Assembly: GCA_012026685.1 (NCBI GenBank)
Contig: VEOY01000096.1
Location: 1-37,079, forward strand
Reading direction: 5' to 3'
DNA: 37,079 nt
Source: Nitrospirota bacterium
GTDB lineage: Bacteria > Nitrospirota > Thermodesulfovibrionia > Thermodesulfovibrionales > UBA6898
The translations under genes and the position numbers were made by a program. The notes beneath the pieces were generated by a model. It saw nothing but the letters and a program-made list of their open reading frames with translations, had not been told where the DNA came from and searched no databases. Shown piece after piece: positions 15,089 through 21,369 of this stretch (the stretch's first letter is position 1; every line of letters begins with the position of its first letter).

Positions 15089-15117
15089 TTGTCCGTTTTT
15101 CCCGGCAGAAGAATAAT
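15089..15117 (+). promoter_or_regulatory. Possible infC promoter
   Basis: TTGTCC (15089-15094) with AATAAT (15112-15117) at a 17-base spacing would give a leader of about 100 bases. A shifted TAATAT at 15114 is also possible. Moderate match only. Confidence 0.35.
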
Positions 15118-15222
15118 ATTATCACCCGGCATGTTACACTATATATCCTTTCTCTTAGTCCGGACGTTCAGCGGCAGAGAGCCGGGGAAAAAAAGACATT
15201 CACAGGAGGAACAGAACACCTT

Positions 15223-15768
15223 ATGACCAATCAGGGAAGAGCATCGGCCGGGCGGGTAGTAGACAAGACGCGGGTAAATGAACAGATCCGGTATATCAAG
15301 GGAAAAGAGATACGGGTTGTCGCTGAAGAAGGCCAGATCGGAATTATGGATGTTGCGGCGGCGCTGAAACTGGCCGAAGAAAGGGACCTGGATCTTGTGG
15401 AAATCAGCCCTCAGGCCGATCCGCCGGTCTGTAAGATCATGGACTACCGGAAGTTCAAGTTCGAAGAGAGCAAGAAATTGCGGAAGGCAAAAAAACGTCA
15501 GACGACCCTGACGCTAAAGGAGATCAGGATGCGCCCGTCGATCGACACGCATGATTATGAGTTCAAAAAGCGTAATGCGAGGAAGTTTATCGAACATGGG
15601 GACAAGGTCAAGGTGACCATTCGTTTCAGGGGGCGGGAATTTGAACGCAAGGAAATGGGGGCGAGTGTCCTGAACAAGTTGGCGATGGAACTGGTGGATA
15701 TCGCGAAGGTGGAATCCGAGCCAAAGATGGAGGGGCGCCAGATGGTCATGATCCTGACTGCCTCATAG
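15223..15768 (+). CDS. infC: Translation initiation factor IF-3
   Basis: The 181-residue product has both IF-3 domains. The N-terminal part contains VNEQIRYIKGKEIRVVAEEGQIGIM and ERDLDLVEISPQADPPVCKIMDYRKFKFE. A lysine-rich linker follows, and the C-terminal part contains KEIRMRPSIDTHDYEFKKRNARKFIEHGDKVKVTIRFRGRE. IF-3 binds the 30S subunit and checks start-codon pairing. The start ATG 15223 gives the family length; AGGAGGA lies 12 bases upstream. Longer in-frame starts would add about 50 unusual residues. The usual partners rpmI and rplT do not follow; a csp gene does. Confidence 0.93.
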   Translation: MTNQGRASAGRVVDKTRVNEQIRYIKGKEIRVVAEEGQIGIMDVAAALKLAEERDLDLVEISPQADPPVCKIMDYRKFKFEESKKLRKAKKRQTTLTLKEIRMRPSIDTHDYEFKKRNARKFIEHGDKVKVTIRFRGREFERKEMGASVLNKLAMELVDIAKVESEPKMEGRQMVMILTAS

Positions 15769-15835
15769 GTGCCCCGGGCGAATGCAGCTGCCCCGCTCTC
15801 AGCAGTCCGAAGTTTCAGGCCCCCGCTCATTTCCC

Positions 15836-15865
15836 TTGCTTATCCGGACAGGAACGTGTTATAGT
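15836..15865 (+). promoter_or_regulatory. csp promoter
   Basis: TTGCTT (15836-15841) and TATAGT (15860-15865) are 18 bases apart. Transcription would start near 15872, giving a leader of about 115 bases before the csp ATG, typical of cold-shock genes. Confidence 0.55.
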
Positions 15866-15902
15866 AAGGATAGAATTTTGGAAGTTTTTGCCGTTTATGA
15901 GG

Positions 15903-15933
15903 CCACAAAGACTTTTGACTTTGTGGTTTTTTT
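15903..15933 (+). terminator. Intrinsic terminator inside the csp leader (attenuator-like)
   Basis: CCACAAAG (15903-15910) pairs with CTTTGTGG (15919-15926), followed by a run of seven T. It terminates infC transcripts but, if the promoter at 15836 is real, also lies between that promoter and csp, so it could attenuate csp. Confidence 0.8.
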
Positions 15934-15985
15934 GTCTGCTGCGACCTTCTGAGATTTGAATTCTAAGTAAAGGAGGTAACAGCAT

Positions 15986-16186
15986 ATGCAGAATGGAACA
16001 GTAAAGTGGTTCAATGACTCAAAGGGTTTTGGCTTTATCACCAGCGAAGACGGAAGTGAAGTATTTGTCCACCACACTTCAATCCAGGGTAATGGATTTA
16101 AATCCCTTGCCGAGGGTGACTCAGTCAGCTTTGACACTGAAAAGGGCCCGAAAGGCCTGAAGGCAAGCAACGTAACAAAGCTGTAA
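15986..16186 (+). CDS. Cold-shock domain protein (CspA family)
   Basis: A 66-residue single cold-shock domain with RNP1 KGFGFI and RNP2 VFVHHT, opening [23 protein letters not shown]. Such proteins bind single-stranded RNA/DNA and melt mRNA structure at low temperature or in stationary phase. AAGGAGGT sits 9 bases before the ATG. A long leader with a terminator hairpin precedes it and a strong terminator follows, so it is a monocistronic unit. Confidence 0.95.
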   Translation: MQNGTVKWFNDSKGFGFITSEDGSEVFVHHTSIQGNGFKSLAEGDSVSFDTEKGPKGLKASNVTKL

Positions 16187-16198
16187 TGGGCTGTCAGA

Positions 16199-16232
16199 AT
16201 CCCCCTTGCTTCTAAAGCAGGGGGGATTTTTA
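16199..16232 (+). terminator. Intrinsic terminator of csp
   Basis: ATCCCCCTTGCTT (16199-16211) pairs with AAGCAGGGGGGAT (16215-16227) with one G-U pair and a 3-base loop, followed by TTTTAT. Confidence 0.9.
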
Positions 16233-16249
16233 TTTTGTGTGGAGGCGAC

Positions 16250-16657
16250 ATGGAAAACAGACATCATCACAGACATAATTATGCTTTGAAGATGGAGTTG
16301 AAAAAGCAGGTCAATATTGCCGCCGGTCTGGTTTCAGAAAGATTTCCATCGGTTTCCGGCATTGTAATCCATATGACATATTATCGCGAAGCAGCAACCC
16401 CTGTTCTCATGGTGCGCACGATAAACATCTATCCTACATCCTACGCCTATTTTAAGATGGACTGCATGATAAAAAGTTGTGACGGGGGTGGTTTTGACCT
16501 GACGTCGGTAGTTGCGAACATGGTGAAAACTCATGCGAAGGTAAAAAAGGGCTCTCTCGTCTGTAACGGGAATGTCGATGCCCTTCCCTCCGGACATGCG
16601 AGTGTCGACTATGAGACCGTAATACAGTATAAGAGAGCGTCGAAAGAAACCCCGTAA
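16250..16657 (+). CDS. Hypothetical protein with His-rich N-terminus
   Basis: The 135-residue product starts at ATG 16250 with GGAGG five bases upstream; a TTG at 16235 is less likely. It opens MENRHHHRHNYALKMELKKQV, whose histidines could bind metal. A beta-rich middle follows (VIHMTYYREAATPVLMVRTINIYP), with single cysteines further on. No membrane segment or signal is seen. The overall pattern (short alpha/beta, about 130 residues) resembles small DUF proteins, but I cannot name one. It lies just after the csp terminator. Confidence 0.6.
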   Translation: MENRHHHRHNYALKMELKKQVNIAAGLVSERFPSVSGIVIHMTYYREAATPVLMVRTINIYPTSYAYFKMDCMIKSCDGGGFDLTSVVANMVKTHAKVKKGSLVCNGNVDALPSGHASVDYETVIQYKRASKETP

Positions 16658-16660
16658 TTC

Positions 16661-16745
16661 GGGCGTGCAGCATACTCAGCATCGACCGCAAGACCTCTGC
16701 CGCAATCCCAGAAAAATTATCCTGACCGCTTATGTGAAGAAGTAG
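16661..16745 (+). pseudogene. Remnant of an NtrC-type regulator C-terminus (Fis HTH)
   Basis: The 71 bases at 16675-16745 align almost end to end with the last 72 bases of the regulator gene at 13668-15014. Both share CATCGACCG, then AAGAC, and end GATTATGTAAAGAAGTAA versus GCTTATGTGAAGAAGTAG. In one frame it reads SIDRKTSAAIPEKLS; after a one-base shift it reads LTAYVKK and a stop, matching LGIDRKTLYLKLRKYGLSDYVKK with a frameshift. No upstream AAA+ sequence remains. Confidence 0.7.
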
Positions 16746-16747
16746 CG

Positions 16748-16789
16748 ACCGGTCAGGGGATATGGAGGGGGAATCATCCCCTGACCGGT
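16748..16789 (-). terminator. Long perfect hairpin after the minus-strand osmC gene
   Basis: ACCGGTCAGGGGAT (16748-16761) pairs perfectly with ATCCCCTGACCGGT (16776-16789), 14 bp with a 14-base loop. It starts 6 bases beyond the osmC stop. There is no strong T-run, so it may act as an mRNA-stabilising hairpin as well as a terminator. Confidence 0.6.
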
Positions 16790-16794
16790 GCATA

Positions 16795-17331
16795 TCAGGC
16801 AGCGCAGGCTACTGCCTTGCTGCCGTTGATCGAGACCGCACCGGTGACTTCCACTGCCCGTGTGAGGGTGTCATAGACCGGGCAATGCGACTCAACCATC
16901 GCAACCAGTTTTTTTAATGTTTCGGCATCCGCAGGGCTTTCTATGGTAGTTTCATAGCATATTTTTCTGAAGCCTGGCGGGACAGTTTCGTCCATGGCGA
17001 AAAGACCTTTCAGGTCAAGATAGCCTTTCACATCGACCTTCACCTTACTGAGCTTGATCCCCATGACCGAGGCGTATGCCGCATACATGATCTCCTGGCA
17101 GGTGCCAAGCGCGCCGAGCACCAGTTCGACAGGATTCATGGCCGCATTGCCTCCCCCAAGATCTGCCGGCTCATCTACACTCATGGGTGAAAAATCCCTT
17201 ACTTTCAAGGTGCACCGGACGTCTTCCACCAGCTCGGTCTCGGCCCTGAAGACCACATTCGAGCATTTAGGGTTCTTGGTGATCGCCTCGATCGTCTTTT
17301 GAAGCGCCTCTTTTACTGTTTCCTGTGACAT
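16795..17331 (-). CDS. OsmC/Ohr-family protein (paralogue 1)
   Basis: A 178-residue OsmC-fold protein. It contains NPVELVLGALGTCQEIMYAAYASVMGIKLSKVKVDVKGYLDLKGLF and SHCPVYDTLTRAVEV; the two conserved cysteines (GTCQ and HCPV) are the redox pair used by OsmC/Ohr peroxidases. Family members reduce organic hydroperoxides, though many OsmC-like proteins have unproven roles. The ATG has GGGGAGGT upstream. A perfect -24/-12 promoter lies 50 bases before the start, next to the sigma-54 activator gene, so expression is probably sigma-54 dependent. A second OsmC paralogue is encoded at 20326. Confidence 0.88.
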   Translation of the reverse strand: MSQETVKEALQKTIEAITKNPKCSNVVFRAETELVEDVRCTLKVRDFSPMSVDEPADLGGGNAAMNPVELVLGALGTCQEIMYAAYASVMGIKLSKVKVDVKGYLDLKGLFAMDETVPPGFRKICYETTIESPADAETLKKLVAMVESHCPVYDTLTRAVEVTGAVSINGSKAVACAA

Positions 17332-17380
17332 GGCTACCTCCCCTGATATTTTTTACAACGGAAACCGCTGCTGCCATATC

Positions 17381-17396
17381 AGCAATGACTGTGCCA
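17381..17396 (-). promoter_or_regulatory. Sigma-54 (-24/-12) promoter of osmC
   Basis: On the minus strand the sequence TGGCACAGTCATTGCT matches the sigma-54 consensus TGGCACNNNNNTTGCW at every fixed position, with GG and GC correctly spaced. Transcription would start near 17370, about 39 bases before the osmC ATG. Confidence 0.85.
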
Positions 17397-17540
17397 TGCT
17401 ACGCAAAGATTCTGCTGCCGCATCTGAGCTGTCATTTCGCATGTAGAAAAGTTCCTGTAAATGAAAGATTATGTGCGGACGCAAAGGCTGTAGCCCGGGT
17501 TCATGCATTTGGTCCGCCTGCTGTTCAGGCTCAAGGGAGG

Positions 17541-17588
17541 ATTGCAGATTGCAATCCCTGCGGGATCCGATTCCTTGCAATTTGCAAT
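17541..17588. promoter_or_regulatory. Tandem dyad activator sites upstream of the osmC sigma-54 promoter
   Basis: ATTGCAGATTGCAAT (17541-17555) and CTTGCAATTTGCAAT (17574-17588) share the pattern NTTGCANNTTGCAAT. Their centres are 33 bases apart, about three helical turns, and lie about 165-200 bases upstream of the -12 element, the usual place for bacterial enhancer-binding-protein sites. The activator gene's stop codon touches the second site. Confidence 0.65.
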
Positions 17589-19105
17589 CAGGAATGAGGG
17601 GTGTTCATTTTCCTGAGCTTTCGCCAGAGCGTCGACTGGTTGATACCGAGGATTTCCGCTGCTTTCTTCATTTCGCCTTTTGTTATGCTCAGTACGTTTG
17701 CGATGTGGTCCTGTTCAATGCGCTGCAGCGACCAGTCGACAGTGTCCTGAACCGATGAAATGAGCTGAAGGGGCAGGTCTCCTGCCGAAATTTCGGGCGA
17801 GTCCGCCATGATGACTGCGCGTTCCATAGCATTCTCCAGCTCCCTGATATTCCCGGGCCAGGGATAACGCATGAGCATCATGAGGGAATGATCGGAGATA
17901 CCGCGGAGAGATTTGTCGAACTTCCTGCTGTATTTCTCCGTGAAATACCTTGCCAGCAGGGGGATGTCTTCTTTCCTGTCCCGGAGCGCGGGCAGATCGA
18001 TCTTCATGACATTGAGACGATAGTAGAGGTCCTCCCGGAAGCTTCCCTGCCGTATCTTTTCTTCAATATCCTGGTTGGTCGCGGCGATGACCCGTACTTC
18101 GACGCTCACCGGGTCCGTAGAGCCCACGCGGTAGAATGTCTGGTCCTGCAGGAACCGCAGGAGCTTAAGCTGAAGGTTGGTGCTCATGGAGTTCACTTCA
18201 TCGAGAAAGAGCGTTCCTCCGTCGGCAGCTTCCAGGAAGCCTGCCTTTTCAGCTACAGCACCGGTAAATGAGCCCTTTGCATGGCCAAACAGCTCTGATT
18301 CAAGAAGCGTTTCGGGCAGTGCTGCGCAGTTGATGGGGATGAAGGGCTTTTCAGCCCTCTTGCTGTTGTAGTGGATCGCACGGGCTATCAGTTCCTTGCC
18401 GGTGCCGCTTTCCCCGCAGATCAGGACGCTGGTGGGCACGTTCAATATCTTTTTCACCAGGCTCAGCACTTCGTGCATGCGTTCGCTGTTCGTAATGATC
18501 TCCCTGAAATCGGCAAGACCGCTCCGGTCAGCGACATCACGCCTGATGGTGTCGAAGATAAGGGCGTTTTCGATCGCGAGTCCTATAGGCAGGGTGGCGG
18601 CACGGAGTATGTCAAGGAGTTCCGTATCAGGAGAGTAAGCAGCATGGGTGATGACGCACAGGACGCCGACAACTTTGCCCCGGGCCTTGATCGGGAGTCC
18701 TGCATAGAATTCCATTCCCTCTTTCTTAAGCACCCCTCTCGTGAACCTCGGGTCAAGAGAGGCCTTCTCGTAAATGACAACTTCCCTGTCGCACTGCGCG
18801 ATCGAGCCGCACATGCATTCGCCGACCTTTACCTTGTTCTCGCAGAGATCTTTCACTACCTCATCCGTGAGGTTCCGGAAGGTGACAGGGATCATCTCGA
18901 GCGTCTCGTCATTGATCACGTATATGACACCTGCGTCAACGCCCATGAACCCTATGATCTTTTCAAGGACGTCGTCAAGGATGGCTTTCAGATCAAGGGA
19001 CTTGCCGACCGTGAGCGCTATTTCATAAAGGATGGACAGTTTGTTGTTCCGTTTTTTCAGAACCTGTGTCAGGTCGGCATGTTCAGGCATGATGCCGAAT
19101 ACCAT
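17588..19105 (-). CDS. GAF-domain sigma-54 activator (NifA/NorR-like enhancer-binding protein)
   Basis: The 505-residue protein has an N-terminal GAF domain (about 20-190), an AAA+ domain and a Fis HTH, and no receiver, so it is directly ligand-regulated. The GAF part carries GECMCGSIAQCD, a CxC-x5-C set that could sense redox or bind a metal. The AAA+ part has Walker A GESGTGKE, the sigma-54 loop GSFTGA and Walker B GTLFLDEV. The HTH reads GEMKKAAEILGINQSTLWRKLRK. The start at ATG 19105 overlaps the upstream CobW-type gene; ATG 19090 is an alternative. It probably activates the -24/-12 promoter of osmC at 17381 via the tandem dyads, and possibly the promoter at 20967. Confidence 0.92.
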   Translation of the reverse strand: MVFGIMPEHADLTQVLKKRNNKLSILYEIALTVGKSLDLKAILDDVLEKIIGFMGVDAGVIYVINDETLEMIPVTFRNLTDEVVKDLCENKVKVGECMCGSIAQCDREVVIYEKASLDPRFTRGVLKKEGMEFYAGLPIKARGKVVGVLCVITHAAYSPDTELLDILRAATLPIGLAIENALIFDTIRRDVADRSGLADFREIITNSERMHEVLSLVKKILNVPTSVLICGESGTGKELIARAIHYNSKRAEKPFIPINCAALPETLLESELFGHAKGSFTGAVAEKAGFLEAADGGTLFLDEVNSMSTNLQLKLLRFLQDQTFYRVGSTDPVSVEVRVIAATNQDIEEKIRQGSFREDLYYRLNVMKIDLPALRDRKEDIPLLARYFTEKYSRKFDKSLRGISDHSLMMLMRYPWPGNIRELENAMERAVIMADSPEISAGDLPLQLISSVQDTVDWSLQRIEQDHIANVLSITKGEMKKAAEILGINQSTLWRKLRKMNTPHS

Positions 19106-19961
19106 TGCTGATCAGATTCCTGTTCAGGCCCTTCCCGATGATGACGATCCGGCTTTCGGTGACCGCTCTTTCAAACGGTATGCTCTGCACGTTCGTAAAG
19201 GAGAGGTCGAACTTGAAAGGGCCCTGCGTTGTGTTCACCAGCGCCTTTGCCCGGATAATGTCGCCGTACCTGCCGGTCGTCATCTCATGAAAAAAATTAC
19301 TGATCGACTCAAGGTCAAGGTCATTGCCGGGCCTCAGCGACACGGTTTCGAAATGGAAATGGTGTGCTTGTCTGCCGGTTGACCGCTCAGCTCCGACAAC
19401 TTCCGGGACCGGCACGCCGGTGCCGCAGTTGACCGTCTGATAGACGATCGCATTCGGGTTCATCTGCTCAACGGTCCGGACCGTCCTTTCGACAACCTCC
19501 CGTTCAATCAGGTCTGTTTTGTTCACGAGTATGACGTCAGAGTTTGAGATCTGGTCCTCAAAGAACCTGCCGAACATCTCCGCTTCGTACAGCTCAAGAA
19601 ATTCGGTGGCGTCAACAATGCCGATGACCGTTGCCGTACTGATCTTCAGGACATCAAGTGCTTCGAGCACGCCCGAAGGAGCGGCCACCCCGCTTGGTTC
19701 GATCAGGAGGTGTTCAGGCGCATGAGTGTCCATTATTTTCTGGATAGTGGTGATGAGATCGAACTTGAGCGTGCAGCATACACATCCGCTCGGCAGTTCG
19801 ATCGACTCGATCCCTCCTGCCTCGAAGATCTCGCCGTCTATCCCCGCTTTCCCGAAGTCATTCACGAGGACAACAGCCCTGCCCGTGACACGGGTAATGA
19901 ACTGTTTGATGAACGTGGTCTTGCCCGCACCGAGCATGCCGCAGATAATGGTCGTCTTCAT
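19083..19961 (-). CDS. CobW/COG0523-type metal-chaperone GTPase
   Basis: A 292-residue P-loop GTPase. Walker A is GMLGAGKTT at the N-terminus and the metal motif GCVCC (CxCC) is near residue 60. LIEPSGVA follows, then VNKTDL as the guanine-specificity loop. The C-terminal CobW domain includes a His-rich HHFHFETVSL. COG0523 proteins deliver Zn, Co or other metals to client enzymes; CobW helps cobalt chelation in corrin synthesis. With a corrinoid methyltransferase cluster nearby, cobalt or zinc delivery is plausible, as the MtaA-like proteins need Zn and the corrinoid protein needs cobamide. The start is chosen at MKTTIICG (19961); longer starts lack ribosome sites. It overlaps the activator gene. 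Confidence 0.85.
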   Translation of the reverse strand: MKTTIICGMLGAGKTTFIKQFITRVTGRAVVLVNDFGKAGIDGEIFEAGGIESIELPSGCVCCTLKFDLITTIQKIMDTHAPEHLLIEPSGVAAPSGVLEALDVLKISTATVIGIVDATEFLELYEAEMFGRFFEDQISNSDVILVNKTDLIEREVVERTVRTVEQMNPNAIVYQTVNCGTGVPVPEVVGAERSTGRQAHHFHFETVSLRPGNDLDLESISNFFHEMTTGRYGDIIRAKALVNTTQGPFKFDLSFTNVQSIPFERAVTESRIVIIGKGLNRNLISNGIRHHA

Positions 19962-20325
19962 AATCTTACTATAACCCATACGTGTCCAAAACAGATGAAA
20001 AGAAATGACCGAAAACCTCATGAGTCCGGTTGATCGGCAGTACCTTGAAAGGGCAAACCTCCCCGGATATCGGCCTGACCGGCATACATTTCAGTTTAGC
20101 CGGCTGCAGGATGACCATTTTTGAGGGAGTCGCAACCGCATTCATTCGGCATCCGTTCGTTTCAATTATTCCTGGACACCAGTGACTATAACCAGGAATC
20201 GTGGCCATTGCTCAAACGCTCGCGGCAAATCTTCATCAGACATGAAAAAATACTTTTTTGCAGTTCGCCGCTGTTTATGGAATAATGGGTTCTATCCTGT
20301 CGGAGATATAAGGAGGAAGCATCGC
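19962..20325. other. Divergent intergenic region, no convincing gene
   Basis: It separates the minus-strand GTPase from the plus-strand OsmC gene. It holds an inverted repeat ATTCCTGG (20168-20175)/CCAGGAAT (20192-20199) and short frames on both strands (39 codons from ATG 20005 plus; about 79 codons from 20208 minus) without good ribosome sites. I see no clear promoter. Confidence 0.4.
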
Positions 20326-20835
20326 ATGGCAGAACGAAGTCTCAAGGATATCGTTGCAACGAGGATCGAATTCTTCAAGCGGAAACCGGAAGCAGCCATA
20401 TACAAACCGAAGGTCTCGTCAAAGCATATCAGGAATCTCTATACCGAGACCATGGTGCGCGAGCATCTGGTGAAGTCCGACTATGGGGAGGCGGCCGGCG
20501 GTGAGAACCAGGCGCCCAATCCGATCGAATTGCTGCTGTCGGCGTTCGCTGCCTGCATCGAGGCCGCATTCTACGAGTTTGCCCTGCACGAAGATCTGAA
20601 GATAACCTCTGTCTCCGCCGATGTTGAAGGCACGCTTGATCTGAGGGGGCTTTTCATGGTCGGCGATGTCAGCGCAGGCTTCAAGGATGTTACGTTCGTC
20701 CTCCGTATTGATAGCCCTGACGATGAGGCGAAGGTGAGGGCTCTTGCTGAAAAGGTGATTGCCCACTGCCCTGTGGTCGACAGCCTGAAGAAGCCGACGC
20801 CTGTGTCGGGCGAGATTATCATCACCGGAAAGTGA
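20326..20835 (+). CDS. OsmC/Ohr-family protein (paralogue 2)
   Basis: The 169-residue product starts at ATG 20326 with AAGGAGG upstream. Upstream in-frame codons lack a ribosome site. It has the OsmC fold with NPIELLLSAFAACIEAAFYEFAL and IAHCPVVDSLKKPTPVSGEI, so both redox cysteines are kept (AACIE and HCPV). It differs clearly from paralogue 1 (16795-17331): the pair are not recent duplicates but have the same architecture. It stands just before the sigma-54 promoter of the methyltransferase operon. Role in peroxide or sulfur-compound detoxification is inferred. Confidence 0.85.
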   Translation: MAERSLKDIVATRIEFFKRKPEAAIYKPKVSSKHIRNLYTETMVREHLVKSDYGEAAGGENQAPNPIELLLSAFAACIEAAFYEFALHEDLKITSVSADVEGTLDLRGLFMVGDVSAGFKDVTFVLRIDSPDDEAKVRALAEKVIAHCPVVDSLKKPTPVSGEIIITGK

Positions 20836-20867
20836 ATACCTAAAGTCGGCCACGGTTCATTGAGTTG

Positions 20868-20934
20868 GGGAAATATTTCCCTATGATATGGGGCATTATT
20901 CTACACATATCCTCTGCCGTCGGGAGATAATCTC
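20868..20934. promoter_or_regulatory. Dyad sites upstream of the operon's sigma-54 promoter
   Basis: GGGAAATATTTCCC (20868-20881) is a perfect 14-base palindrome and GAGATAATCTC (20924-20934) an 11-base one. Their centres are about 54 bases apart and lie roughly 50-110 bases upstream of the -12 element, consistent with activator binding sites. They differ in sequence from the TTGCA dyads near osmC, hinting at a different activator. Confidence 0.5.
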
Positions 20935-20966
20935 TTAATATCAGGCGGTTGCCAGTCATGTTGTCC

Positions 20967-20982
20967 TGGCACTGGAATTGCT
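20967..20982 (+). promoter_or_regulatory. Sigma-54 promoter at the head of the C1/CoM gene train
   Basis: TGGCACTGGAATTGCT matches the -24/-12 consensus at all fixed positions. The predicted transcription start is about 20993, only a few bases before GTG 20997. Confidence 0.85.
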
Positions 20983-20996
20983 CATTATTATTCACC

Positions 20997-21350
20997 GTGA
21001 GCGACATCCTGTTATGCACCCATAACCCGCTGCTGATCAAGGGGCTCTATGGCATCCTGCGCGATGAGGGATGCACGGTCGATATTTCCGACCATCCTGC
21101 CCATGCGGTCCAGCAGATCATGAAGAACTCCTATGGGGCTGTTATCATCGATTCTCAAACCTGCGGCATGACCGCTGAGGATGCGGTAAAGGTCATCAAG
21201 ACCGTTGCACCCGACATCAGGGTGATCCTGCTGGGATACCCTGAATATGAAACAGATGCAATGAGCATTAAAGTCCCTGTGGACCTTGAAACCGTAAGGT
21301 CTCTCATTCACGGCATGCGTCAGCTCAGCACCATTTCACATAATTCCTAA
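20997..21350 (+). CDS. Pseudo-receiver (CheY-like) protein
   Basis: 117 residues with a receiver fold: DILLCTHNPLLIKGLYGILRDEGCTVDI, then VIIDSQ (a possible phospho-Asp) and RVILLG. The acidic pair normally at the end of strand 1 is replaced by THN, and the KP dipeptide near the end reads VPVD, so phosphorylation chemistry is probably lost or altered. The start is set at GTG 20997 because the fold begins there and the sigma-54 promoter overlaps anything earlier. ATG 20949 gives a 133-residue version with an odd N-terminus and would need another promoter. It is the first gene of the operon, 19 bases before the first methyltransferase, so it may tune the pathway. Confidence 0.65.
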   Translation: MSDILLCTHNPLLIKGLYGILRDEGCTVDISDHPAHAVQQIMKNSYGAVIIDSQTCGMTAEDAVKVIKTVAPDIRVILLGYPEYETDAMSIKVPVDLETVRSLIHGMRQLSTISHNS

Positions 21351-21369
21351 TCAAGGAGGGAGCATTTCT

